From the NCBI RefSeq assembly GCF_900113605.1, contig NZ_FOPY01000007.1, forward strand, positions 186,001-250,000: 64,000 bases of DNA, in the 5' to 3' direction. Shown here in pieces: positions 1 to 7,889 of the stretch. The translations under genes and the position numbers were made by a program. This DNA comes from Modicisalibacter xianhensis (lineage in GTDB: Bacteria > Pseudomonadota > Gammaproteobacteria > Pseudomonadales > Halomonadaceae). Within the stretch, counting starts at the first letter, position 1. Every line of letters begins with the position of its first letter. The notes beneath the pieces are model-generated. The model did no database searches. It was not told the DNA's origin and saw only the letters and a list, made by a program, of their open reading frames with translations.

Positions 1-23
1 CGTTGACTTGTGGGTAGACTCTC

Positions 24-52
24 GCAACGGCCGGGCATTGCCCGGCCGTTGC
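24..52. terminator. Terminator-like hairpin at the left edge
   Basis: A perfect 13-bp inverted repeat (24-36 pairs with 40-52) has a 3-nt ATT loop and reads GCAACGGCCGGGC on its left arm. It is followed by ATTTCG, not a clear T run, so intrinsic termination is likely but not certain. It probably ends whatever lies left of the window and insulates puuB. Confidence 0.55.
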
Positions 53-105
53 ATTTCGAACTGGTCACATGGCTTTTAAGTGTTGCAAATAAAGTACCGT
101 GTTTC

Positions 106-135
106 TTGATTGGCATGGATCAAGTCGCGTAGTAT
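106..135 (+). promoter_or_regulatory. Candidate sigma-70 promoter of puuB with overlapping inverted repeat
   Basis: TTGATT at 106-111 and TAGTAT at 130-135 (18-nt spacer) would form -35 and -10 elements, placing the transcript start near 142. An inverted repeat, CTTGAT (105-110) / ATCAAG (119-124) with an 8-nt spacer, lies over the -35 box and could be an activator or repressor site. The promoter call rests on partial consensus matches (4 of 6 in each box). Confidence 0.4.
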
Positions 136-149
136 CGAGTCTTGTTGTT

Positions 150-163
150 GAATAAAATAAACA
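150..163 (+). promoter_or_regulatory. Candidate PuuR operator upstream of puuB
   Basis: The 13-mer AATAAAATAAACA (151-163) matches the last 13 bases of the E. coli PuuR box as I recall it (AAAATATAATGAACA) at 11 positions. It lies just downstream of the predicted puuB transcript start and before the Shine-Dalgarno sequence, a position suited to repression. A PuuR-type regulator is encoded at the far end of the same island. The consensus is recalled, not looked up. Confidence 0.4.
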
Positions 164-178
164 TCTTTGGAGATAGAC

Positions 179-1468
179 ATGTCCAAGCCAGGCACCGCGC
201 ATGTCGCGTCCTATTACGCCGCTTCTGCCAACCCAAGCCCTGAGCGTCCCGCGCTGCAAGGCGAAGTCCAATGCGATGTCTGCGTGGTCGGCGCCGGGTT
301 CACGGGGATGTCCGCGGCGTTGCACCTGGCAGAAAAAGGGCACCGCGTCGTGGTACTGGAAGCGGCTCGTATCGGTTTTGGGGCCTCTGGCCGCAATGGC
401 GGCCAGATCGTCAATAGCTACAGCCGCGACATGGATGTGATCGAGTCCCGCTATGGCAGCGAGACAGCACGCGCATTGGGTGACATGGCGTTCGAGGGCA
501 ACCGTATCATTCGTGAGCGAATTGCCCGCTACGATATCGCCTGTGACCTCAAGGAAGGCAACCTGTTTGCCGCCTGCAATACCAAGCAGATGAAGGCGCT
601 GAGCGAGCACAAGGCGCTGTGGGAACGTTTCGGCAACGACCAGCTCGAGCTGCTCGAAGGGCAAGCCTACCGCCGCGAGATCGGCAGCGAACGGTACGTC
701 GGCGCGTTGCTCGATCATTCCGGCGGGCATCTTCATCCGCTCAACCTGGTGCTGGGCCAGGCGGCTGCCCTGGAATCGCTCGGTGGCAGGATCTATGAAC
801 AGACGCCGGTCACCTCGATCGAGCATGGCGAGCCGGTCCGCCTGCATACACCCGAGGGCTGGGTCGTGGCCGACCGCGTGGTGCTGGCCGGCAATGCCTA
901 CATGAAAGGGCTCATGCCGCAACTGGAGGGCAAGTCGATGCCTGCCAGTACGCAGGTCGTGACTACCGAGCCGCTGGATGCAGCCACGGCAAAGGATATC
1001 CTGCCGACCGACCGGGCTGTGGAAGACTGCAATTACCTGCTCGACTACTATCGCCTGTCCGGGGATCGACGGCTCATCTATGGTGGCGGGGTCAGCTATG
1101 GCGGTCAGGATCCGAACAGCATCGAGGGCGTGATTCGTCCCAAGCTGGAAACCACCTTTCCCCAGCTCAAGGGCGTCAAGATCGACTATGCATGGAGCGG
1201 GACCTTCCTGTTGACACTCAACCGCTTGCCGCAATTCGGGCGTATCAATGCCAATGTCTACTATGCCCAGGGCTATTCGGGCCATGGCGTGACCTGCTCG
1301 CATCTGGCCGGTCGCTTGATCGCCGAAGTGCTGGATGGACAGAGCGAGCGTTTCGATGCTTTCGCTGGCTTGCCGCATTTGCCGTTCCCGGGCGGGCGGA
1401 CGTTAAGCGTGCCTCTTACCACGCTTGGGGCCTGGTATTACCGTGTGCGAGACGCGTTGGGAGTCTAG
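179..1468 (+). CDS. puuB: Gamma-glutamylputrescine oxidoreductase (FAD-dependent)
   Basis: A DAO-family flavoprotein of 429 aa that would oxidise gamma-glutamyl-putrescine to gamma-glutamyl-gamma-aminobutyraldehyde with release of ammonia and H2O2, the second step of the Puu pathway. The N-terminal dinucleotide-binding fold is clear: VGAGFTG at residues 37-43, with a glutamate (VVVLEA) about 25 residues later for the FAD ribose. A GASGRNGGQI segment typical of PuuB/YgaF-type oxidases follows. The ATG at 179 has GGAG at 169-172; an in-frame TTG at 167 overlaps that Shine-Dalgarno and is not the start. It is monocistronic and separated from puuA by the ycfJ and antiporter genes. Assignment to this substrate relies partly on puuA, puuC and puuD nearby; related FAD oxidases act on other amines. 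Confidence 0.88.
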   Translation: MSKPGTAHVASYYAASANPSPERPALQGEVQCDVCVVGAGFTGMSAALHLAEKGHRVVVLEAARIGFGASGRNGGQIVNSYSRDMDVIESRYGSETARALGDMAFEGNRIIRERIARYDIACDLKEGNLFAACNTKQMKALSEHKALWERFGNDQLELLEGQAYRREIGSERYVGALLDHSGGHLHPLNLVLGQAAALESLGGRIYEQTPVTSIEHGEPVRLHTPEGWVVADRVVLAGNAYMKGLMPQLEGKSMPASTQVVTTEPLDAATAKDILPTDRAVEDCNYLLDYYRLSGDRRLIYGGGVSYGGQDPNSIEGVIRPKLETTFPQLKGVKIDYAWSGTFLLTLNRLPQFGRINANVYYAQGYSGHGVTCSHLAGRLIAEVLDGQSERFDAFAGLPHLPFPGGRTLSVPLTTLGAWYYRVRDALGV

Positions 1469-1736
1469 CCGCTCGTTACCGTATCCGTGAGTAACGGCGC
1501 TTTCGTCACCCTGCGCAATTGCGCAAAGAATATGGAAACGCTGTTTCGTAACTTTTCTTTGCGTGTTGCCTGCCGCATAGTTTCATTGTCTCACACGCCC
1601 GCGTTCCGCTTGAGCCGGCGGTACGCACTCACACATCGCCCGGAGCGTCCATGTCCGAGACATGGCGCCCCGCAGCTGCACCTTACAGCTGTGTCCTGAC
1701 CATGACGTCAGTCAGCAAGAAGAACAGGAGGCGAAC

Positions 1737-2303
1737 ATGAGCAAGTCCATCATCATCGGTAGTACCCTCTCAGTGCTGGGCCTGGGCGGCCTGGCCTTCG
1801 GTGCCTATCAGATCCAGAACGTTGACCAAGGGGTGCAGTACGCCGATATCACCCATGTCGAGCGTATTACGCAAACTGTCGAAACGCCACGTGAAGTCTG
1901 TGAAGACGTGGCCGTGACACGACAGCGCCCGGTACAGGACACCAACCGTATTGCCGGCACCGCCATCGGGGCCATTGTCGGCGGTGTGCTGGGTAATCAG
2001 GTCGGGGGTGGTAGTGGCAAGAAGATTGCCACTGCGGCCGGTGCCGTGGCGGGGGGCTTCGCGGGTCGTGAAGTGCAGGGGAGGATGCAGCAAGGCGACA
2101 CCTACACCGCGACCGAACAACGTTGCCACACGGTCACCGATTCCCAGGAAAAACTCCTCGGTTATGATGTCGAGTACCGTGTCGATGGCGAGGCTTACCG
2201 GATTCGGCTCGATGAGGCGCCGGAAAGCAATCGTGTACCATTGCTGAATGGTCAGCCTCAGTGGCATGTCGATGCGGGGCAGGCGGCTGCGCCTCAGGGC
2301 TGA
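1737..2303 (+). CDS. ycfJ: YcfJ-family glycine-zipper 2TM protein
   Basis: A 188-aa envelope protein whose exact function is not established. It has an N-terminal hydrophobic segment (about residues 4-26), then a TPREVC...RQRPVQD block, a glycine zipper (GTAIGAIVGGVLGNQVGGG, then GAVAGGFAGREV, about residues 76-118), and a C-terminal part with TYTATEQRC and LLGYDVEYR. This order matches E. coli YcfJ as I remember it. There is no lipobox cysteine near the N-terminus, so it is not a SlyB-type lipoprotein; the two cysteines could form a periplasmic disulfide. The start at 1737 has a strong AGGAGG 6 bases upstream. It stands alone, with a hairpin terminator 20 bases after the stop, and has no evident link to polyamine metabolism. 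Confidence 0.8.
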   Translation: MSKSIIIGSTLSVLGLGGLAFGAYQIQNVDQGVQYADITHVERITQTVETPREVCEDVAVTRQRPVQDTNRIAGTAIGAIVGGVLGNQVGGGSGKKIATAAGAVAGGFAGREVQGRMQQGDTYTATEQRCHTVTDSQEKLLGYDVEYRVDGEAYRIRLDEAPESNRVPLLNGQPQWHVDAGQAAAPQG

Positions 2304-2321
2304 GAGGCCATTTCCCTCAAG

Positions 2322-2350
2322 AAGGGCTCCTCTGAACGGGGAGCCCTTTT
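2322..2350. terminator. Bidirectional terminator between ycfJ and the NhaC-family gene
   Basis: A 9-bp stem (2322-2330 with 2340-2348) has a 9-nt loop. On the plus strand it ends in TTTT after ycfJ. The AA at the left arm gives Ts on the minus strand, so it can also serve the antiporter gene ending at 2365. Confidence 0.75.
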
Positions 2351-2364
2351 CGTTGCAACGTCGA

Positions 2365-3846
2365 TCAGGCGAGCGTGAAGCCCAGGATCAGGAAGAGTCC
2401 TGTCGCCACGATGGCGCCCAGCACGGCATAAGGGATCTGGGTCAGCCCGTGCTGCATCGGCAGGCAGCCGCTGCCCTGGGAAGACAGTACCGAAGAGTCC
2501 GAGAAGAAGCAGGCATGACTGCCGAAGCTGGATGCCGACAACAGGGCCCCGACGACCAGCGGCATGGAAGCATCCATATGCTGCGCAATCGGGATCACGA
2601 TGGGAATCGAGATGACGAATACGCCCCATGACGAACCGGTCGCGAACACCACGACGGCCATCGAGACGAACACGATGGCGGGGAGCAGGGCCACCGACAG
2701 ATAAGGGGTCAGGGTATCGATCATGAACTCGGTCATGCCCAGTTGCTCGTTGATGTCGCGCAGCACGAACCCGGCAGCGACGATGGCGAGCGGCAGCATC
2801 ATGGTACGAAAGCCGTCCATGATCGAGTCCATCAAGGCATCAAAGGTGCTCAGGCGCTGGATCAGGAAGAGGGCCAGGGTAAACAGGGTAGCGACAATCG
2901 TGCCCATCAGCAGGTCGATGTCATAGTAGGCGCTGGCGCCGATCAGTACCGCCATGGGGGCCAGGAAATTGAACAGGCCCAGCCAGGGATTGCCGCGCGG
3001 TGCCGAGTCGTCCTCGAGTGGTTCGTCAGGGGCGTCGTCGGGAATGGGCTGACCGGCGCGGGCGCGTTGCTCGGCCGCCTTCATGGGGCCGAAGTCGGGA
3101 ACCAGGCCGGTAGCCACCAGCAGGACCAGGGCCAGTGCCACCCAGCCGTAGAGCATGTACGGGATGGACTGAATGTACAGCCACATGCCGTTTCCCTCGG
3201 TGGCGCCGTTGGTTTCCAGCAGTTCGGCAAAGTACACCGCCCACGTCGATACCGGGACCAGGATGCATACAGGGGCAGCGGTGGAATCGACGATATAGGC
3301 CAGCTTTTCGCGTGACACGTTGAACCGATCGGTGAGCCGCTTCATCGAAGAGGAAATGGCCAGGGCGTTCAGGTAGTCGTCGATGAAAATCAGCATGCCA
3401 AGCACCGAAGTCCACAGCAGCGATTGCCGGCGGCTCTTGACCAGGCGCTGCATGAAATGACTGAAGCTCAGTGTGCAGCCTGCCTTTTCCAGCATGCCGA
3501 TGAAGCCACCCATCAAGCCGACCACGAGGATCAACCAGGCGATGGTCTCGTCCATCATCACGTTGAGCGAGATGTCGGCGAGTTCACCGATGTAATTGTC
3601 GGGCTGCAGCATGAACAGGCCGGCCAGGGCGCCTACGATCAATGCCTCGAGCGTGCGATGGGTAACGAGAGCGACCAGCAACACCAGTGCGGAGGGCATC
3701 AGGCTCATCCATCCGTAGGCTGCGCCCGGCTCATGCAGGTAGGTCAACCAGCCGACAAAGATAGCAATGGCTGGCGTCAACGTCAGTGCACGGCCACGGC
3801 CGCGCTGATTCGGCAGGGCGGGTGCGAAAGGGTGGGTGGAATTCAT
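2365..3846 (-). CDS. NhaC-family Na+/H+ antiporter
   Basis: A 493-aa polytopic inner-membrane protein with about 11-12 hydrophobic segments and a charged cytoplasmic loop near residues 245-280. The GGFIGMLEKAG region, the FIDDYLNAL segment and the C-terminal FGSHACFFSDSSVLSSQGSGC segment are characteristic of the NhaC superfamily. Members exchange Na+ for H+, and some exchange organic ions. The ATG at 3846 has GGGAGGTGA just upstream and overlaps the stop of a 24-codon upstream ORF by 4 nt (ATGA). It lies between puuB and puuA on the same strand as puuA, so it could move an amine or GABA in this island, but sodium/proton exchange is the safer call. Confidence 0.8.
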   Translation of the reverse strand: MNSTHPFAPALPNQRGRGRALTLTPAIAIFVGWLTYLHEPGAAYGWMSLMPSALVLLVALVTHRTLEALIVGALAGLFMLQPDNYIGELADISLNVMMDETIAWLILVVGLMGGFIGMLEKAGCTLSFSHFMQRLVKSRRQSLLWTSVLGMLIFIDDYLNALAISSSMKRLTDRFNVSREKLAYIVDSTAAPVCILVPVSTWAVYFAELLETNGATEGNGMWLYIQSIPYMLYGWVALALVLLVATGLVPDFGPMKAAEQRARAGQPIPDDAPDEPLEDDSAPRGNPWLGLFNFLAPMAVLIGASAYYDIDLLMGTIVATLFTLALFLIQRLSTFDALMDSIMDGFRTMMLPLAIVAAGFVLRDINEQLGMTEFMIDTLTPYLSVALLPAIVFVSMAVVVFATGSSWGVFVISIPIVIPIAQHMDASMPLVVGALLSASSFGSHACFFSDSSVLSSQGSGCLPMQHGLTQIPYAVLGAIVATGLFLILGFTLA

Positions 3847-3917
3847 GCCTCACCTCCCGGTTGCCTGCAACCGCGCGTGGATAGGTGGGGGTGGCGATAT
3901 GAGGTTGTGCTTGTCAT
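3843..3917 (-). CDS. Possible 24-aa leader peptide translationally coupled to the NhaC-family gene
   Basis: A small ORF begins at an ATG (3917-3915) with a strong Shine-Dalgarno (GAGGGAG) 6 bases upstream. It ends in a TGA that overlaps the antiporter start codon as ATGA. The peptide begins MTSTTSYRHPHL and ends GGEA. A 6-bp hairpin (3858-3863 with 3868-3873) lies inside its 3' half, directly before the antiporter ribosome-binding site. The ribosome-binding site, overlap and hairpin suggest translational coupling or control. There is no homology I recognise and no run of regulatory codons. Expression is inferred only. Confidence 0.4.
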   Translation of the reverse strand: MTSTTSYRHPHLSTRGCRQPGGEA

Positions 3918-3977
3918 TGATATCTCCCTCAAAATGAATGAAAGGAATGCCTCGCTGCCCGAATCCGGGCTGCAGAA

Positions 3978-3999
3978 AGCCATGCCGCCAGGCATGGCT
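3978..3999 (-). terminator. Weak terminator-like hairpin after puuA
   Basis: A 9-bp perfect stem (3978-3986 with 3991-3999), loop GCCA, followed on the minus strand by TTTC. A second 7-bp GC hairpin (4034-4040 with 4049-4055) lies closer to the puuA stop but has no T run. Together they probably limit read-through from puuA into the antiporter unit. Confidence 0.4.
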
Positions 4000-4077
4000 G
4001 GCAGCCAGGTAACGTTTAGGTTCAATGGATGCGCCGGGGCCGCTTCATGCCCCGGTACAGCGGGCTGTCAGGCCCGG

Positions 4078-5457
4078 TCAGACATGGCGCAGGTACCAGT
4101 CGTATTCCAGGGTGCTGACGGTGCGCATGGCCTCGGCCCGCTCGGCGAGCCGGTTGGCGTGATAGACATGATGGAAGTCCCGCCCCAGTCGCTCGGCCAT
4201 CACATCGCTTGCCGCGAACAGGTCGAGCGCCTGTAGCCAGCTGTTGGTCAGGCTTGGTGCGAGCTGCTCGTAGGCATTGCCCTCGATGGGCTCGGGTGGA
4301 TTCAACTCGTTGTCGAGCCCATGCAGGACAGAGGCGAGCAGCGTGGCCAGCAGCAGGTAGGGGTTGGCGTCGGCACCGGCGACACGATGCTCGATACGCC
4401 GTGCCGCATTGGGCCCCGATGGGATGCGCACGGCGACTGAGCGGTTATCGTAGCCCCAGGAAGGTGCCATCGGCACGTACAGGCCGGGCTGAAAGCGACG
4501 GTAGGAGTTGAGGTTCGGCGCGAATATCGCCATCGAGGCCGGCATCAGCTCCAGCATGCCGGCAATGGCCTGGCGAAGTTGTGGCGTGCCGAGCGGATTC
4601 TCATCGTCACTGGCGAAGATGTTGCGTCCTGTGTCGTCGACGAGACTGATATGCACATGGGCGCCGCTACCGGCTTCATCGCCGTAGGGCTTGGCCATGA
4701 ACGTGGCCTCGAAGCCGTGGTTGAGTGCCACGCCCTTGATCAGCCGCTTGAGCAGGACTGCGCTGTCCCCGGCGCGTAGGGCATCGTTGCAGTGGATCAG
4801 GTTGATCTCGAACTGCCCCGGAGCGCATTCCTTGAGTGCGGTATCCAGCGGCAGGTCCTGTTCCACTGCTGCCTGGTGAATTTCCTCGAGGAAATCGGCG
4901 TATTCATCCAGCTCGTTGATCGAGTAGAGCTGGCTCTGGGTCGCACGTTCGCCAGTACCAGGCGAGCAAGGGGGTTGTGCCAGTCCAAGATCGTCACGAC
5001 GACGGTCGACGAGGTAAAACTCCAGTTCCAGTGCGACTACCGGCGTCAGACCCTTGGCCTTGAGCCCATCGAGAACCTTGCGCAACACCTGGCGCGGGTC
5101 GGCAAAGAACGGCTGGCCGTCGGTTTCTTCCATCGTCATCAACAGCTGTGCCTGGCGTCCTTCGCGCAACCATGGGGTCGGCTTGAGCGATCCGGCAATC
5201 GGACGGCATACACGGTCGCCATCGCCTGTGGCCAGCCCCAGGCCGGTCTCTTCGATGGTATTGCCATTGATATCCAGGGCGAACAGCGATGCGGGCAGGT
5301 TGATGCCGTTGCGGTAGGCCTTGATCAGGTTGTCCCTGGGGATACGCTTGCCCCGCAGTACGCCATTGAGGTCGCTGATCAGCAGATCGAAGCTTTCGAT
5401 ATCGGGATGCTGTTCGAGAAAGGCCCTGGCTTCGGTCTGGGCGGTTGCGGACGTCAT
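4078..5457 (-). CDS. puuA: Gamma-glutamylputrescine synthetase (glutamine synthetase family)
   Basis: A 459-aa glutamine-synthetase-fold ligase that joins glutamate to putrescine using ATP, the entry step of the Puu pathway. Seen: an N-terminal beta-grasp region (LLISDLNGVLRGKRIP) and the catalytic domain with ELEFYLVD, GQFEINL, HVHISLVD and NRSVAVRIP motifs corresponding to the metal, glutamate and ATP sites of the family. It ends without the adenylylation-loop context of GlnA and matches the shorter GlnA-like PuuA length. The start at 5457 is chosen because AAAGGG lies 8 bases upstream and the product begins MTSATAQ; the frame stays open further upstream without a family N-terminus. It is transcribed divergently from puuD across 254 bp. 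Confidence 0.9.
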   Translation of the reverse strand: MTSATAQTEARAFLEQHPDIESFDLLISDLNGVLRGKRIPRDNLIKAYRNGINLPASLFALDINGNTIEETGLGLATGDGDRVCRPIAGSLKPTPWLREGRQAQLLMTMEETDGQPFFADPRQVLRKVLDGLKAKGLTPVVALELEFYLVDRRRDDLGLAQPPCSPGTGERATQSQLYSINELDEYADFLEEIHQAAVEQDLPLDTALKECAPGQFEINLIHCNDALRAGDSAVLLKRLIKGVALNHGFEATFMAKPYGDEAGSGAHVHISLVDDTGRNIFASDDENPLGTPQLRQAIAGMLELMPASMAIFAPNLNSYRRFQPGLYVPMAPSWGYDNRSVAVRIPSGPNAARRIEHRVAGADANPYLLLATLLASVLHGLDNELNPPEPIEGNAYEQLAPSLTNSWLQALDLFAASDVMAERLGRDFHHVYHANRLAERAEAMRTVSTLEYDWYLRHV

Positions 5458-5499
5458 GAGGTGAACCCTTTGTGCTGATGTTTGTTGTCCATGAATGCC

Positions 5500-5528
5500 A
5501 TCTTTCCGTCGGTCGGGTTTGTTGTCAA
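5500..5528 (-). promoter_or_regulatory. Candidate puuA promoter
   Basis: On the minus strand a perfect TTGACA (5528-5523) is followed after 17 nt by AAAGAT (5505-5500), a poor -10. The transcript would start about 35 nt before the puuA ATG. The -35 match is good, the -10 weak. Confidence 0.3.
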
Positions 5529-5671
5529 ATTTTTTACGCCATGGCTTTAGTCGAAAATAACCGCTGGGTCCCGCTGGAGTGGCTGATAATATCGCAAAGG
5601 TTCTAGTTGAAGAGCGGAAGGGAAATTTTTTCAGGCTGCCTTGGCAAGTGTTTTTAAGCACGTTATGTTGA

Positions 5672-5685
5672 GAATAATAGAACAC
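5672..5685 (+). promoter_or_regulatory. Possible degenerate PuuR-like box before puuD
   Basis: GAATAATAGAACAC resembles the puuB box (GAATAAAATAAACA) with a one-base gap and ends in the same GAACA as the recalled E. coli PuuR box. It lies 27 bases before puuD in the puuA-puuD divergent region, where PuuR sites occur in E. coli. The match is weak unless a gap is allowed. Confidence 0.25.
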
Positions 5686-5711
5686 TGACAACCTGCTTGA
5701 GGAGAAGGCAC

Positions 5712-6452
5712 ATGTCGCAGCGGCCCTTGGTGGGCGTCATCGCCTGCCGTCGCCAGATCGAGGGACATCCGGCCCACATGGTCACCGACAAGTATCTTGA
5801 CGCTCTGCGCGCCTATGGACTGTCTCCGGTGCTGATCCCGGTATGGGAGGATGAGGTCGACCTGGCCTTGCTCGATCACATCGATGGCCTGCTGTTGACC
5901 GGCAGTTACACCAATGTGGATCCAGGTCGCTACGGGATGGCGCGAGCGCCGGAAAACACGCGCGATGACAGGGACCGGGACGCAGCCGCTCTGACATTGA
6001 TACCTGCGACGCTCGAACGTGGCCTGCCGTTGTTCGCGATCTGTCGTGGTTTCCAGGAAATCAATGTGGCTTTTGGCGGCACGCTGCATCAGGCGGTGCA
6101 GAACGTTCCGGGGCTGCTCGATCATCGCGAGCCCGAAGGTGACCGGGCCGTTCAATACGCACCTTCCCATGACCTGATCATCGAGCCGGGCGGCATCCTC
6201 GCCGGGTTGTACGACCAACCTGCGGCGCGCGTCAACTCATTGCATCAACAAGGTATCGACCGGCTGGGAGAGGGGCTGCGTGTCGAGGCACGAGCGCCGG
6301 ATGGCCTGGTCGAAGCGGTATCGGTGGACAGCGTCGAGCCCTTTGCCGTGGCAGTGCAATGGCATCCCGAGTGGCAGCCTCGCGAGCATCCGCTTTACGA
6401 CGCCTTGTTCCGAGGTTTCGCCAAGGCCTGCCAAGCCCATGCATCGCACTGA
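5712..6452 (+). CDS. puuD: Gamma-glutamyl-GABA hydrolase
   Basis: A 246-aa class I glutamine-amidotransferase-like hydrolase (peptidase C26) that cleaves gamma-glutamyl-GABA into glutamate and GABA, the last step of the gamma-glutamylated route. The catalytic triad is visible: Cys111 in the nucleophile elbow FAICRG, and His218 and Glu220 in QWHPEWQ. An early LLLTGSYTNVDP loop and the histidine-containing HEL-like segment SLHQQGID also fit PuuD. The ATG at 5712 follows GAGGAGAAGG; an in-frame start at 5697 lies inside that ribosome-binding site. It is first in the plus-strand unit puuD-spuC-puuC, with 24 bp to the next gene. Confidence 0.9.
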   Translation: MSQRPLVGVIACRRQIEGHPAHMVTDKYLDALRAYGLSPVLIPVWEDEVDLALLDHIDGLLLTGSYTNVDPGRYGMARAPENTRDDRDRDAAALTLIPATLERGLPLFAICRGFQEINVAFGGTLHQAVQNVPGLLDHREPEGDRAVQYAPSHDLIIEPGGILAGLYDQPAARVNSLHQQGIDRLGEGLRVEARAPDGLVEAVSVDSVEPFAVAVQWHPEWQPREHPLYDALFRGFAKACQAHASH

Positions 6453-6476
6453 AGCGCATCAACAGGAGAAACAACA

Positions 6477-7889
6477 ATGAACCGGCCACTGACCGGCGAA
6501 CTTCAGGCACTGGATCGTGCCCACCATTTGCATCCGTTCACCGATTTCAAGGCGCTCGGCGAAGAGGGCAGCCGCATCATCACCCATGCCGAGGGTGTCT
6601 ATATACACGACAGTGAAGGTCGACGGATTCTCGACGGCATGGCTGGCCTGTGGTGTGTCAACCTGGGCTACGGTCGTCAGGAACTTGTCGACGCGGCGAC
6701 CGAGCAGATGCGTCAGTTGCCGTACTACAACAACTTTTTCAAGACGACCCATGAACCCGCGGTTCGCCTGGCAGAGAAGCTTTGCCAGCTGGCGCCTGAC
6801 TCTATCAACCGGGTGTTCTTCACCGGGTCGGGATCGGAAGCCAACGATACCGTGTTGCGCATGGTGAGGCGCTATTGGGCGCTCAAGGACAAGCCGCACA
6901 GGCAGATCGTGATTGCGCGCGAGAATGCCTATCATGGTTCTACCGTCGCAGGCATGAGTCTTGGCGGCATGGCGCCAATGCATGCCCAGGGTGGGCCCTG
7001 CGTACCGGGTATCGAGCATATCCGCCAGCCCTATTGGTTTGGGGAGGGGCGGTTCGGCGAAGGCCGCGGCCAGTCACCGGAGACGTTTGGCCAGGCTTGC
7101 GCTCAGGCGCTCGAGGACAAGATACGCGAGCTTGGCGAAGACAATGTGGCCGCGTTCATCGCCGAGCCGGTGCAGGGGGCCGGCGGAGCGATCATTCCCC
7201 CTGAGAGCTACTGGCCGGCTATCAAGGCGGTACTGGCCAAGTACGATATTCTGCTGGTCATCGACGAGGTGATCTGTGGCTTCGGCCGGCTGGGTGAATG
7301 GTTCGGTAGCCAGCACTACGCGCTCGAGCCCGACCTGATGCCCATCGCCAAGGGGCTGTCGTCGGGCTACCTGCCGATTGGCGGCGTGCTGGTAGGAGAT
7401 CGGGTCGCCGAGACGCTGGTCGAGGAAGGCGGCGAGTTCTTCCACGGTTTCACCTACTCCGGGCACCCGACATGCGCTGCCGTGGCGCTGAAGAACCTCG
7501 AACTCATGGAACAGGAGGGCGTCGTCGCTCGTGTGCGCGACGAGCTGGGCCCCTACCTGGCCAGGCGCTGGGCCGAACTTGGCGATCACCCGCTGGTTGG
7601 CGAGGCACGCAGCCTGGGGTTGATCGGCGCGCTGGAACTGGTCGCCGACAAATCGAGCGGAGAGCGTTTCGACAAGGCGCTCGCCGCCGGCAACCTATGT
7701 CGCGACCTGAGCTTCGAGAAGGGTCTGGTCATGCGCTCGGTGGGCGATACCATGATCATCTCGCCGCCGCTGGTCATCACTCGTGAGCAGATCGACGAGC
7801 TGGTGGCACTGGCGCGTCAGGCACTCGACGACACGGCGCGTCGCCTGGGCAAACCCATCGATTCACCTTGCAACGGAGACAAACAATGA
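6477..7889 (+). CDS. spuC: Putrescine-pyruvate type aminotransferase (class III, PLP)
   Basis: A 470-aa class III aminotransferase. The family contains SpuC (putrescine:pyruvate) and omega-amino acid:pyruvate transaminases. Seen: the cofactor phosphate site GSGSEAND, the EPVQGAGG stretch, VIDEVICGFGR with the aspartate that contacts the PLP ring, and Lys292 in MPIAKGLSSGY for the Schiff base. In the island it would transaminate putrescine to 4-aminobutanal or spermidine-derived amines, or act on GABA in place of PuuE. The choice of substrate is inference. It starts with AGGAGAA seven bases upstream and overlaps puuC by 4 nt (ATGA), so the two are probably co-translated. Confidence 0.85.
   Translation: MNRPLTGELQALDRAHHLHPFTDFKALGEEGSRIITHAEGVYIHDSEGRRILDGMAGLWCVNLGYGRQELVDAATEQMRQLPYYNNFFKTTHEPAVRLAEKLCQLAPDSINRVFFTGSGSEANDTVLRMVRRYWALKDKPHRQIVIARENAYHGSTVAGMSLGGMAPMHAQGGPCVPGIEHIRQPYWFGEGRFGEGRGQSPETFGQACAQALEDKIRELGEDNVAAFIAEPVQGAGGAIIPPESYWPAIKAVLAKYDILLVIDEVICGFGRLGEWFGSQHYALEPDLMPIAKGLSSGYLPIGGVLVGDRVAETLVEEGGEFFHGFTYSGHPTCAAVALKNLELMEQEGVVARVRDELGPYLARRWAELGDHPLVGEARSLGLIGALELVADKSSGERFDKALAAGNLCRDLSFEKGLVMRSVGDTMIISPPLVITREQIDELVALARQALDDTARRLGKPIDSPCNGDKQ

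Noticed and set aside
65-1378. A 437-codon minus-strand frame opposite puuB
   Set aside because: No recognisable protein, no ribosome-binding site, and puuB on the plus strand has clear FAD motifs.
1487-1699. A 70-codon frame in the puuB-ycfJ gap
   Set aside because: GTG start without Shine-Dalgarno, basic low-complexity product, no homology recognised.
5641-5665. Sigma-54 type promoter before puuD (TTGGCAAG region)
   Set aside because: The -24-like TGGCA is present but no TTGC -12 element follows at the required distance.
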